This document shows positions 54,952 to 61,848 of a stretch of 64,000 nt of DNA, piece by piece. Every line of letters begins with the position of its first letter. Position 1 is the stretch's first letter. The notes beneath the pieces were generated by a model that had not been told where the DNA came from, did no database searches, and was given only the letters and a program-made list of their open reading frames with translations. This DNA is from Stigmatella erecta (GTDB taxonomy: Bacteria > Myxococcota > Myxococcia > Myxococcales > Myxococcaceae). Position numbers and translations under genes: made by a program. Where the stretch lies: NCBI RefSeq assembly GCF_900111745.1, contig NZ_FOIJ01000002.1, positions 620,001-684,000 of the forward strand, written 5' to 3'.

Positions 54952-56037
54952 ATGAGCCTCCGTTTCATGGCGTCCGTGATGTCCTGGTGTCTGATTTTCG
55001 GGCTCGCCGCTCCCAAAGCGCTGGCCGAGGAAGCCCCTCCCCCACGGTTCGTGATGGCGGATGTGGCCCGGGTGAGAAAGGAGCCCAAGGAGCGTGGCGC
55101 GGTGGTGGGCCTGCTGCGAATCAACGCCCGGGTCGAGCCCCTCGCCGCGGAGAACGACGGCAAGTGGCTCCCGATCTCCGTGCCTCAATCCCGCCTGAAG
55201 GGCTGGATCGCCGCGGCCTCGCTGCGCGAGTCGGAGGTCACCCAGGCCGAGGCGCGGGAGCAGCTCCTCAAGGCCTTGTCCGCTGGCGATAAGCCAGGGG
55301 CCCTCTCCTGGGCCGATCGTCTTCGGGCCCTCTCCCCCGCCCAAGAGGATGACCTGAAGCTCGCGCTCAAGGCCTACGAACGGTTTGACAGGAAGGAGCG
55401 GGCTTCTGCCGTGCGGCAGGTCCTTTCCGGCGAACAAACCCTCTACATCGCCGCGTGCCTGCCAGACAGGACTCGCTCCGTGCTAGCGCAGTTCCAATCC
55501 TCCCGGGGGCTCCAGCCGGTGGAGGACCCCGCCGCACTCATCCAGTGGATCGCGGGCTCTCCCTGGTATGTGTCCTCCACGGGAGAGCAGCAGGCCGCGC
55601 AACCGGTGGACGGAGGGCGCTTCGCCAGTCCCCGTCAAAAGCCCGAGCCCAAATCCAACCCCGATGATGAGGAGGAAGTGCACGGTGGATACGGCGAGTT
55701 GGACCGCGCCGTCCTGGAGCCCTGCGGCCAGAACTCCCAGGAGGGGCTGCTCGCGGCGACCTGGCCCTTCCAGCGGATCGGCGCAAGCGAGCGGACGCGT
55801 ACCCCCACCCCCCCGGATGCGGACAGCATCCCCTCCTCCGAGCACCCGCGGATAGAGACAGAGCGAGAGACCCTGGAACTCACCCTGGGCGGAATGCTCC
55901 ACCGCTTCGAACTCGAACTCATCTCCAAGGACGTCGGAGCGTGCGGCAGCTCCCAGTCCGCTCGCATCACGCACCACCTGAAGGACGGCAAGCCCAAGAC
56001 GCTCACCCTCATCCTCCAAGAAATCGTCACCTGCTGA
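54952..56037 (+). CDS. Exported SH3b-domain protein
   Basis: 361 residues. Signal peptide MSLRFMASVMSWCLIFGL to ALAEE. Residues ~35-100 form a bacterial SH3 domain (ADVARVRKEPKERGAVVGLL through LKGWIAAASLRES), which often binds peptidoglycan. The rest is helical, then low-complexity and acidic, then a strand-rich C-terminus with Cys residues (GACGSS, and a terminal Cys). No enzyme motif. It is the last gene before the toxin island and its stop is 49 bp from the left 284-bp repeat. Confidence 0.8.
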   Translation: MSLRFMASVMSWCLIFGLAAPKALAEEAPPPRFVMADVARVRKEPKERGAVVGLLRINARVEPLAAENDGKWLPISVPQSRLKGWIAAASLRESEVTQAEAREQLLKALSAGDKPGALSWADRLRALSPAQEDDLKLALKAYERFDRKERASAVRQVLSGEQTLYIAACLPDRTRSVLAQFQSSRGLQPVEDPAALIQWIAGSPWYVSSTGEQQAAQPVDGGRFASPRQKPEPKSNPDDEEEVHGGYGELDRAVLEPCGQNSQEGLLAATWPFQRIGASERTRTPTPPDADSIPSSEHPRIETERETLELTLGGMLHRFELELISKDVGACGSSQSARITHHLKDGKPKTLTLILQEIVTC

Positions 56038-56085
56038 AGCCTTGTGGGTTCAGTGCACGGGGAGAGCGGAGCAGGTCCATCGACC

Positions 56086-56369
56086 CCGCATCATCCCGGC
56101 TTGCCGTACCCCAGGATTTCGTCCTCCTCGAACTCCACCACCCAGCCGCCCGGCAGGGCCATCGCGGAGAGCAGCTCGGACCGGCGGCGCAGCAGCTCGA
56201 ACACCGGGAACTGCTCGGGCGGCACGCCGCTCACCGCCCCTGGGGGCATGATGAGCCAGCCGGAGTCCCCCGCTTCGGGTTCCAGCGCACGCGCCAGCGC
56301 CACCCGCTCGCTCTTCTCCCAGCCCGGCACCGCCGTCACCGTGTCGGTGAAGCGGGGGAAACGAGGCTC
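56086..56369. repeat. 284-bp direct repeat, left copy (truncated copy of the 3' end of the gene at 58788)
   Basis: Same orientation as 58783-59066, same length, about 15 substitutions and no indels (about 95% identity by eye). The matching stretch begins CCGCATCATCCC and ends GAGGCTC. It corresponds to the last ~93 codons of the gene at 58788-59372. The repeats bracket the IS fragment and toxin-immunity genes. Confidence 0.9.
56091..56369 (-). pseudogene. Truncated 3' fragment of the 58788-59372 gene
   Basis: Encodes the C-terminal ~93 residues seen in the full gene (EPRFPRFTDTVTAVPGWEKS to ILGYGKPG) with few changes and the same stop codon. The 5' part is missing and is replaced by unrelated sequence with an IS-type end at 56387. 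An open frame continues to 56426 but runs antisense into the IS fragment, so it is not a natural start. The kept reading frame suggests recent duplication or capture from a related strain. Confidence 0.8.
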
Positions 56370-56386
56370 TGAGCCTCCTCGGGTTT

Positions 56387-56512
56387 TGTGGACACCGAAG
56401 ATGAGGTGACCGAAGGATGTCCACAACGATGCCGAGAAGAGAGCGCAGAAAGTACACGCCGGAGTTCAAGGCCCGAGCGGTGAAGCTGGTACTGGAGCAG
56501 AGGCGACACGCG
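56387..56512 (+). mobile_element. IS3-type insertion sequence fragment (left end and start of transposase OrfA)
   Basis: A terminal-repeat-like TGTGGACACC at 56387 is followed by a frame from 56429 reading MPRRERRKYTPEFKARAV and KLVLEQ, the N-terminal helix-turn-helix start of IS3-family OrfA proteins. Similarity stops near 56512, so only the first ~28 codons remain. It sits at the junction of the left repeat and the toxin gene. Confidence 0.7.
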
Positions 56513-56590
56513 CATCGTGACCCTCGACGGGGGCCGCTTTCCTCGGGTTGTGCTCCCAGCGCGGGGTAAATTATGGCCAGGAGGCTACAC

Positions 56591-56778
56591 ATGTCGCGCT
56601 CGGCGGTCGTGCTGCTGTTCGTGTTGCACTCAGCGTGCAGCGCCTCAACGAGGGGTGCTGTACGCTTGGACACAGACCAGGGCGACCCCATCGTCCACAC
56701 TCCGCTCCGTGACGTGGAGCCGGTGACGGTGAGCGAAAAGCAGTTCAAGAAGGCCGTCGCGCAACATGCCCCCTCTCC
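56591..56778 (+). pseudogene. Lipoprotein leader of a SitA-like toxin, separated from the body by a frameshift
   Basis: The ATG at 56591 follows AGGAGG by 6 bases and starts a lipoprotein signal (MSRSAVVLLFVLHSACS) as in myxobacterial SitA toxins, followed by VRLDTDQGDPIVHTP and the VSEKQFKKAVAQHAPS stretch. After codon 62 (Ser, 56774-56776) the frame breaks. Skipping the two bases 56777-56778 joins it directly to the PIVERPLEYAGRLFGVPERSG body. Without a correction the frame ends at 57004 in unrelated residues. The site lies in a C-rich tract (GCCCCCTCTCC), so a sequencing error is possible. Confidence 0.75.
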
Positions 56779-58029
56779 GTGCCCATCGTGGAGCGACCTC
56801 TGGAATACGCTGGGCGGCTGTTCGGAGTGCCCGAGCGAAGCGGCTGGTACCGGTACGAGGGCCACAGCCAGCGTCTTATGGCCTCAAAGCAGGAGAGCAC
56901 CCGGAACATGCGCCTGTTGCCCGAGGACGCGGAGCTCAAGCGCCGCTACCTGCTGTGGTGTGAGCACACGTGGGGAAGCGGAGATTGCCTGCGCGTGCTG
57001 GTAGACAAATCCTTCTTGGATGGGGATGCCAAGTACGCACTGGCCATGGCGATTGCTCACAGCAAAGTACTGGGGTCCATGACGGAGGAACTCTCCCGGA
57101 TGGTGAACCCCCAGGCGGTGGTGGCCACCGTCGTGGGCGGCCTGACCCTGTACGCCATCTTGCTCACCCTGCCCGAGCCTGTGAGCAAGGGCATCGCCGC
57201 GCTGATGACGGTCGGGGCCATGGCCTACATGGGATGGGACACGGTGTGGCGCCTGATGGATGGGTGGCTGGTGCTGATGAAGGAAGTGGATCAGGCCACT
57301 ACCTTCGACGGCATCTCCGCGTCCGGCGAGAAGTTTGGGGCAACGATGGGGGAGAAGGCGGCACGCGCCTTCGTCATGCTGGGCATGGTGGCACTGGGGA
57401 GTACAACATCAGGTCTGGCGGCGAAGCTGCCGAAGTTGCCTGAGGCTGGGCAAGCGGCGGCGGTGGCCAAGGCGCAGTTGAACATCCACTTCACGGCCCC
57501 AGCACTGTCACAGGTGGAGTCAGTCGCCCTCGCTGCTGAGGGCGTCACCATCGCGCTGAGCTCCAACGCAGTCGCCATGACGGCGCACGACCTCTCAGGT
57601 GGCAAGGCTGGGGTGCAGGCTGCGCCGCCCAGCGCCGATGGGCCGGGGGGATGGGTCCAGGTGGACGAATCCATGTCCGAGAGCGCCCGAACCTATCAAG
57701 CCCAGAGGACTGGAACCCCCAAGGGCTACGCCTACCGCGTGAAATCGGGTGGCGAGCAAGTGGACTTCGATGGCTTCGACCAAGGGGTGCTGCTGGAGGT
57801 CAAGGGTCCGGGCTACGCGCAGTGGATCACCCAGAAACTGGAGTTTCTGCCGATCTTCAAGGGACGCCTCAAATTGCTGGAACAAGCACGGCGCCAGTTC
57901 GAAGTTGCCAACGGAACCCCCGTCCGGTGGATCGTCGCTGAGGAGAAACTCGCAGGCGCACTCAAGAAGGTGTTCAAGGGGGCTGGCCTCGACGAGATCG
58001 AAGTCATCCATGTTCCACTCGCCCCATGA
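56779..58029 (+). CDS. SitA-like polymorphic toxin body with C-terminal Tox-REase-5 nuclease domain
   Basis: Reads through 416 residues from a GTG at 56779. Residues ~90-150 hold hydrophobic segments (VVATVVGGLTLYAILLTL and IAALMTVGAMAYMG) shared by SitA-type proteins. The C-terminal ~100 residues (from YAYRVKSGGEQVDFDGF) match the Tox-REase-5 fold, with the PD-(D/E)xK-type signature DFDGFDQGVLLEVKG, the LLEQARRQFEVANG helix and the RWIVAEEKL strand. SitA lipoproteins are delivered to kin by TraA/TraB outer-membrane exchange. Here the leader lies in another frame, so export is doubtful unless the frameshift is an error or is bypassed. An Imm52-type gene follows. Confidence 0.8.
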   Translation: MPIVERPLEYAGRLFGVPERSGWYRYEGHSQRLMASKQESTRNMRLLPEDAELKRRYLLWCEHTWGSGDCLRVLVDKSFLDGDAKYALAMAIAHSKVLGSMTEELSRMVNPQAVVATVVGGLTLYAILLTLPEPVSKGIAALMTVGAMAYMGWDTVWRLMDGWLVLMKEVDQATTFDGISASGEKFGATMGEKAARAFVMLGMVALGSTTSGLAAKLPKLPEAGQAAAVAKAQLNIHFTAPALSQVESVALAAEGVTIALSSNAVAMTAHDLSGGKAGVQAAPPSADGPGGWVQVDESMSESARTYQAQRTGTPKGYAYRVKSGGEQVDFDGFDQGVLLEVKGPGYAQWITQKLEFLPIFKGRLKLLEQARRQFEVANGTPVRWIVAEEKLAGALKKVFKGAGLDEIEVIHVPLAP

Positions 58030-58043
58030 GGAATAGCCATCCG

Positions 58044-58763
58044 ATGAGCGAACCGTATTACGCTGGCTCCTACTGGCTCTCCCGGCCTGAATCCGATGAG
58101 GCTTGCGCACACCGCGCGGAGCGGTTCTTTCACCTCCTGGGCCACTGTGACCTGGCGTGGACCCGCTGGTATGAGGCGGCAGACTCCTTTGAACAGGCGC
58201 GCAAACTCCAGTTCGCGACAGATGCGGCGAATTTCCAGAAGATGTTCGCGCGGAAGGAGAATCATTTCGGTGACCGCTTCTCGTTCCACTTGTGGACGGG
58301 CGACAACCTGGATGAGTGGTCCAGCGTTGACGGCAACTGCGGTTCATCTTCTCTGCGGGTTCCGTCCACCTGCGTGCTCAAGCCATACGACGAGGGGATC
58401 CCCGGAGAGCGGGTGCTGACCACTCCCGTCATGACCGAAGTGATGCGCGCCATGGCCCTGGCTTGGGACCCCGAATGGGGACTGGCGACATCCGAGGCGC
58501 ATCGCGACAGCGTCACGGAGAGAGCGAAACCGGGCACCTTCGTGGGTTGGGTGATGTACTTTTCACGGCTGCGCGGCACAGTGCCCCCTCTGCCTGCCCC
58601 CGTGCGCATCGAGCCTGTGGAAGACAAAGGCACCCTCGTCATTCTCACTCCCGAGAGGTTCACCGCGTCCAGCCCAGATCACGTCGCGCTGGCTGCTCGC
58701 GTTCATGAACTGCTGGATCGGGCTGGGTTGCTGAGGCCATTGCAGCCTTGGCCAGCAGGTTGA
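58044..58763 (+). CDS. Imm52-family immunity protein for the SitA-like toxin
   Basis: 239 residues. The ATG at 58044 (MSEPYYAGSYW) is preferred; GAGGAA lies 10 bases upstream and Imm52 proteins usually start this way. An ATG at 58026 overlaps the toxin stop and is possible. Marks of the family: AERFFHLLGHCDLAWTRWYE, then VLTTPVMTEVMRAMALAWDPEWG and GTFVGWVMYFSRLRGTVPPLP. It would protect the cell from the cognate Tox-REase-5 nuclease. The gene is intact although the toxin is broken, as expected if neighbours still deliver it. Confidence 0.85.
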   Translation: MSEPYYAGSYWLSRPESDEACAHRAERFFHLLGHCDLAWTRWYEAADSFEQARKLQFATDAANFQKMFARKENHFGDRFSFHLWTGDNLDEWSSVDGNCGSSSLRVPSTCVLKPYDEGIPGERVLTTPVMTEVMRAMALAWDPEWGLATSEAHRDSVTERAKPGTFVGWVMYFSRLRGTVPPLPAPVRIEPVEDKGTLVILTPERFTASSPDHVALAARVHELLDRAGLLRPLQPWPAG

Positions 58764-58782
58764 CTGCATGGCCGTTGAGAAG

Positions 58783-59066
58783 CCGCATCATCCCGGCTTG
58801 CCGTAGCCCAGGATTTCGTCCCCTTCGAACTCCACCACCCAGCCGCCCGGCAGGGCCATCGCGGAGAGCAGCTCGGAGCGTCGGCGCAGCAGCTCGAACA
58901 CCGGGAACTGCTCGGGCGGCACGGTGCTCAACGCCCCCGGGGGCATGATGAGCCAGCCGGAGTCCCCTGCTTCGGGGGCCAGCGCACGCGCCAGCGCCAC
59001 CCGCTCGCTCTTCTCCCAGCCCGGCACCGCCGTTACGGTGTCGGTGAAGCGGGGGAAGCGAGGCTC
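58783..59066. repeat. 284-bp direct repeat, right copy (3' end of the intact gene)
   Basis: Identical in length and orientation to the left copy (56086-56369), about 95% identical. This copy is continuous with the full-length gene. The arrangement (truncated copy, IS fragment, cassette, full copy) suggests that the cassette arrived by recombination at the 3' end of this gene. Confidence 0.9.
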
Positions 59067-59372
59067 GGCGTCCACCCCCTGCGCCGTCTCCAACATGCTG
59101 CCCTGCACCTGCAGCGTCACCGTGACGTCATCGCGCCAGGCGTTCAGCGGGTTCCCGTCGAAGTCGGGCTCGGTCACCACCAGGGCGCCGCCCCGCGGAT
59201 CCAGCCGGATGGAGGACCAGCCGAAGCGCAGCGTACGCCCGGGAATCAGCCCCCCGGCCGGCAGCTTCGCGAGCACCTCCATCACCCACTCGCCCTGCTC
59301 CTCCGCGCCGTCCTCGCACGTCAGCACCACGTGCACGCCGTGCAGGTTCCGCTCCAGCCGCGACAACCCCAT
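58788..59372 (-). CDS. Hypothetical protein, 3' end duplicated across the toxin island
   Basis: 194 residues from the second ATG (59372), which has GAGGG 6 bases upstream; the first ATG at 59378 lies against that site. No known family. The strands HVVLTCEDGAEEQGEWVMEVL and GWSSIRLDPRGGALVVTEPDFDG, then EPRFPRFTDTVTAV and a closing FPVFELLRRRSELLSAMALPGG helix, suggest a compact alpha/beta protein with no signal peptide. It lies 31 bp after the glutamate-cysteine ligase gene on the same strand and may be co-transcribed with it. Confidence 0.75.
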   Translation of the reverse strand: MGLSRLERNLHGVHVVLTCEDGAEEQGEWVMEVLAKLPAGGLIPGRTLRFGWSSIRLDPRGGALVVTEPDFDGNPLNAWRDDVTVTLQVQGSMLETAQGVDAEPRFPRFTDTVTAVPGWEKSERVALARALAPEAGDSGWLIMPPGALSTVPPEQFPVFELLRRRSELLSAMALPGGWVVEFEGDEILGYGKPG

Positions 59373-59402
59373 GGTCATCCCTCGTTCCCGCCACTGCGGG
59401 GG

Positions 59403-60743
59403 TTAGAGCGTGAAGCGTGAGAGCAGCGCCTCGGGCCGGGGGTCCTTCTCCCAGGCCTCCAGCACCGCCACGGCGGGAGAGCGGCCCGAGGCGGCCACCT
59501 GCTCCAGCGGCGCCAGCAACGGCACATCCTCGGGGTCCAGGCGCTGCAAGCCCCGGCGGGCCATCGCCACCATCTCTCCGGCGAGCCGGTGCAGCTCCTG
59601 CCCGTTCAGGCGCCCCGCGAGCCCCTCCCGGCGCGACGTCTCGTGGAAGGCGCGGTGCTCGGCGAGGCTCAGCTTCGGCAGCAGCCGCTCGGCCTCCTCC
59701 GTCGCCGCCGCGTCGTACAGCAGCCCGCGCCACAGCGCGCCCAGCGCCCCGGTCATCTCCGCCGAGGCACAGTCGGCCCCGCGCACCTCGATGACCTTCT
59801 TGAGGCGCACCTCCGGGAAGAGCGTGGACAGGTGGTCGGTCCAGTCCCCCATGTCCGGCGGCTGCCCCTCGAAGCCCTCCTTCAGGAGCTGGCGGAAGGA
59901 GAGCTTCGGATAGAGGTACTGCCCGCGCCGGCGCAGGAAGAGCAGCGGCGCGTCCAGCGCCCACTCCACATAGGCCCGGTAGGAGAAGGAGCCATCGAAG
60001 AAGGCCGGGATGTAGCCACAGCGCGTGGGGTCCACCTCGTCCCAGACGCGGCTGCGGTAGGACATGAACCCCGAGGGCTTGCCCTCGACGATGGGGCTGT
60101 TGGCGTAGAGCGCCACCATCAGGGGCGACAGCCGGGCCACCAGCACCGTCTTGCGCACACAGTCCGCCTCGTCCGCCCAGTCGAAGGAGGCCTGCCCGGT
60201 ACACGTCATCAACATCATGTTCAGCGCCAGACGTCCCCGCTCCGGCAACGTGCGCCGCATCATCTTGTAGCGCGTCTTGGGCATCCACGGCGTGTCCGCC
60301 GTCGTGCCGAAGGGCCGGTACCCCAGCGCCACCAGCTGCAACCCCAGCTCGCCCCCGGCGGCCTTCACCTCGGCGAGGTGCCGCAGGTTCTCCGCGTGGG
60401 CCTCGCGCGCGGTGCGGAAGGGGCTGCCCGACAGCTCGAGCTGGCCTCCCGGCTCCAGGGAGATGGTCTCGATGCCCCGCTGGAGCGCGATGACGGGCGC
60501 ATCCGGCGTCTCCCGGAACAGGCTGTAGCCCCCCGCCGGGCCAATCTTCTCCAGCAAGGCGCCAATTCCGGACGGTCCCTCGTAGGGCACGGGGCGCGCG
60601 GTCCCCACCGGATGGACGAGCTTCTCGTGCTCGAGCCCCAGCAAGTGCCCCTCGCGCGGCCTCTCCGCGGCCCGGAAGCCCTCCAGGAGCATGTCGATGG
60701 AAGCAATGGGTTCAACGGCGGCGCGTTTGAGGTCCAGGGACAT
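59403..60743 (-). CDS. gshA: Glutamate-cysteine ligase (proteobacterial/plant-type)
   Basis: First step of glutathione synthesis, or of a related thiol. The 446-residue product has the GCS2/plant-type layout: GLEHEKLVHPV (~residue 38), LQRGIETISLEPGGQLELSG (~residue 92) and PWMPKTRYKMM (~residue 163). It also has the MLMTCTGQASFDWADE and KKVIEVRGADC motifs. The gene is divergent from the EI24-type gene. No gshB is in the window, and I cannot tell from one gene whether glutathione itself is the final product. Confidence 0.9.
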   Translation of the reverse strand: MSLDLKRAAVEPIASIDMLLEGFRAAERPREGHLLGLEHEKLVHPVGTARPVPYEGPSGIGALLEKIGPAGGYSLFRETPDAPVIALQRGIETISLEPGGQLELSGSPFRTAREAHAENLRHLAEVKAAGGELGLQLVALGYRPFGTTADTPWMPKTRYKMMRRTLPERGRLALNMMLMTCTGQASFDWADEADCVRKTVLVARLSPLMVALYANSPIVEGKPSGFMSYRSRVWDEVDPTRCGYIPAFFDGSFSYRAYVEWALDAPLLFLRRRGQYLYPKLSFRQLLKEGFEGQPPDMGDWTDHLSTLFPEVRLKKVIEVRGADCASAEMTGALGALWRGLLYDAAATEEAERLLPKLSLAEHRAFHETSRREGLAGRLNGQELHRLAGEMVAMARRGLQRLDPEDVPLLAPLEQVAASGRSPAVAVLEAWEKDPRPEALLSRFTL

Positions 60744-60790
60744 GGCGGCGCCTATATAACGATGATTGACCCCGCCGCTCTCAATTGCGC

Positions 60791-61612
60791 ATGGTACCGC
60801 GGATGATTCGCTCCTCCCCCGTGCCCGACCTCCCGCCCCGGTCCAGCGTTTCGGACTTTGTTCAGGGGGTGTCCTTGCTAGGCCGCGCCCTGGGGCTCAT
60901 CTTCCGTGCCCCCAAGCTCCTGGCGCTCTCGTCGCTGTGCGCGCTCGTCACCCTGGTGAGCCTGGTGGCGCTGGTGTGGCTCATCGGGCACTACACCCCG
61001 CAGCTCGTCGGGGTCCTGTTCCCCCGCCCGGAGGCCTGGTACGGCCAGGTCCTCTGGTACCTCGTCCTGGCGCTCACCTTCGTGGTGCTCCTCGTGGTGG
61101 GGGTCAACACCCTGCCCCCCCTCTTGCTCGCCCCCCTCATGGACCCCCTCTCGGAGACCACCGAGGAGCTGTGCGGCGGCTATACCTCTCCGCCCTTCAC
61201 CCTGGGGGCTTTCTTCCGGGGCCTGGTGACGGGGGTCGGCCACACCCTGGCCCGCGTCTTCTTCCTCGCGCTGGGGCTCACCGTGCTCCTGCCCCTGCAC
61301 CTCATCCCCGGGCTGGGCAGCGTGCTGTGGACGGTGCTGGGCAGCCTGTGGGCGATGATCTGGATGGCCGGCGAGCACCTGGCCGCCCCCATGACGCGCC
61401 ACCTGTACCCTTTCGCCGAGGTCCGCCGCATGCTCCGCGAGCGGCGGGCGCTCTGCCTGGGCCTGGGCGCGGGCATCTACCTGATGCTGTGGGTTCCGGT
61501 GCTGAACACTTTTTTCCTCCCCGTGGCGGTGGTCGCCGGGACCCTGCTCTACCGGGGGCTGATCGCCGCCGGGAGCCTGCCGCCCCCTCCGGCTCCGGGC
61601 GCCCTGAAATAA
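60791..61612 (+). CDS. EI24/CysZ-like integral membrane protein
   Basis: 273 residues. Starts at ATG 60791 or 60803 are both possible (MVPRMIRSS). Several membrane helices (~40-65, 85-115, 140-175, 180-205, 230-260) and the EI24-type amphipathic pattern (LGAFFRGLVTGVGHTLARVFF, VLLPLHLIPGLGSVL). In gammaproteobacteria the EI24 fold includes CysZ, a sulfate transporter; function here is unknown. Divergent from gshA by about 50 bp. The link of sulfate to cysteine to glutathione is suggestive only. Confidence 0.8.
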   Translation: MVPRMIRSSPVPDLPPRSSVSDFVQGVSLLGRALGLIFRAPKLLALSSLCALVTLVSLVALVWLIGHYTPQLVGVLFPRPEAWYGQVLWYLVLALTFVVLLVVGVNTLPPLLLAPLMDPLSETTEELCGGYTSPPFTLGAFFRGLVTGVGHTLARVFFLALGLTVLLPLHLIPGLGSVLWTVLGSLWAMIWMAGEHLAAPMTRHLYPFAEVRRMLRERRALCLGLGAGIYLMLWVPVLNTFFLPVAVVAGTLLYRGLIAAGSLPPPPAPGALK

Positions 61613-61629
61613 ACACCCGCCCTGGGTGT
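61613..61629 (+). terminator. Weak hairpin after the EI24-type gene
   Basis: ACACCC pairs with GGGTGT over a 5-base loop right after the stop codon, followed by CTTCCCC rather than a T run. Possible terminator, low confidence. The rest of the gap to 61848 shows no supported gene. Confidence 0.3.
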
Positions 61630-61848
61630 CTTCCCCCTCACAGGCCCTGAGGCTGGGGGACGGGAACGCATTGCTTTCCAGGAACGTTCCTCAACGACGC
61701 AGAAGAGAGGACGCCTTGAAGCACCTGAAGACCGTGATTAGGCTTGCCCGGCTGCTCACTGCCCGCTGCGTCCTCAACAACCACCCGAATTCAAAGAGCT
61801 TTTCACGCAGCCCCCCGGGGTGCCCGTCACCCCAGCTTGGATGAACCC

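Noticed and set aside
56363-56377. Palindrome GAGGCTC-T-GAGCCTC at the right end of the left repeat
   Set aside because: The one-base loop cannot form a stable hairpin and no T tract follows; it may just mark the recombination junction.
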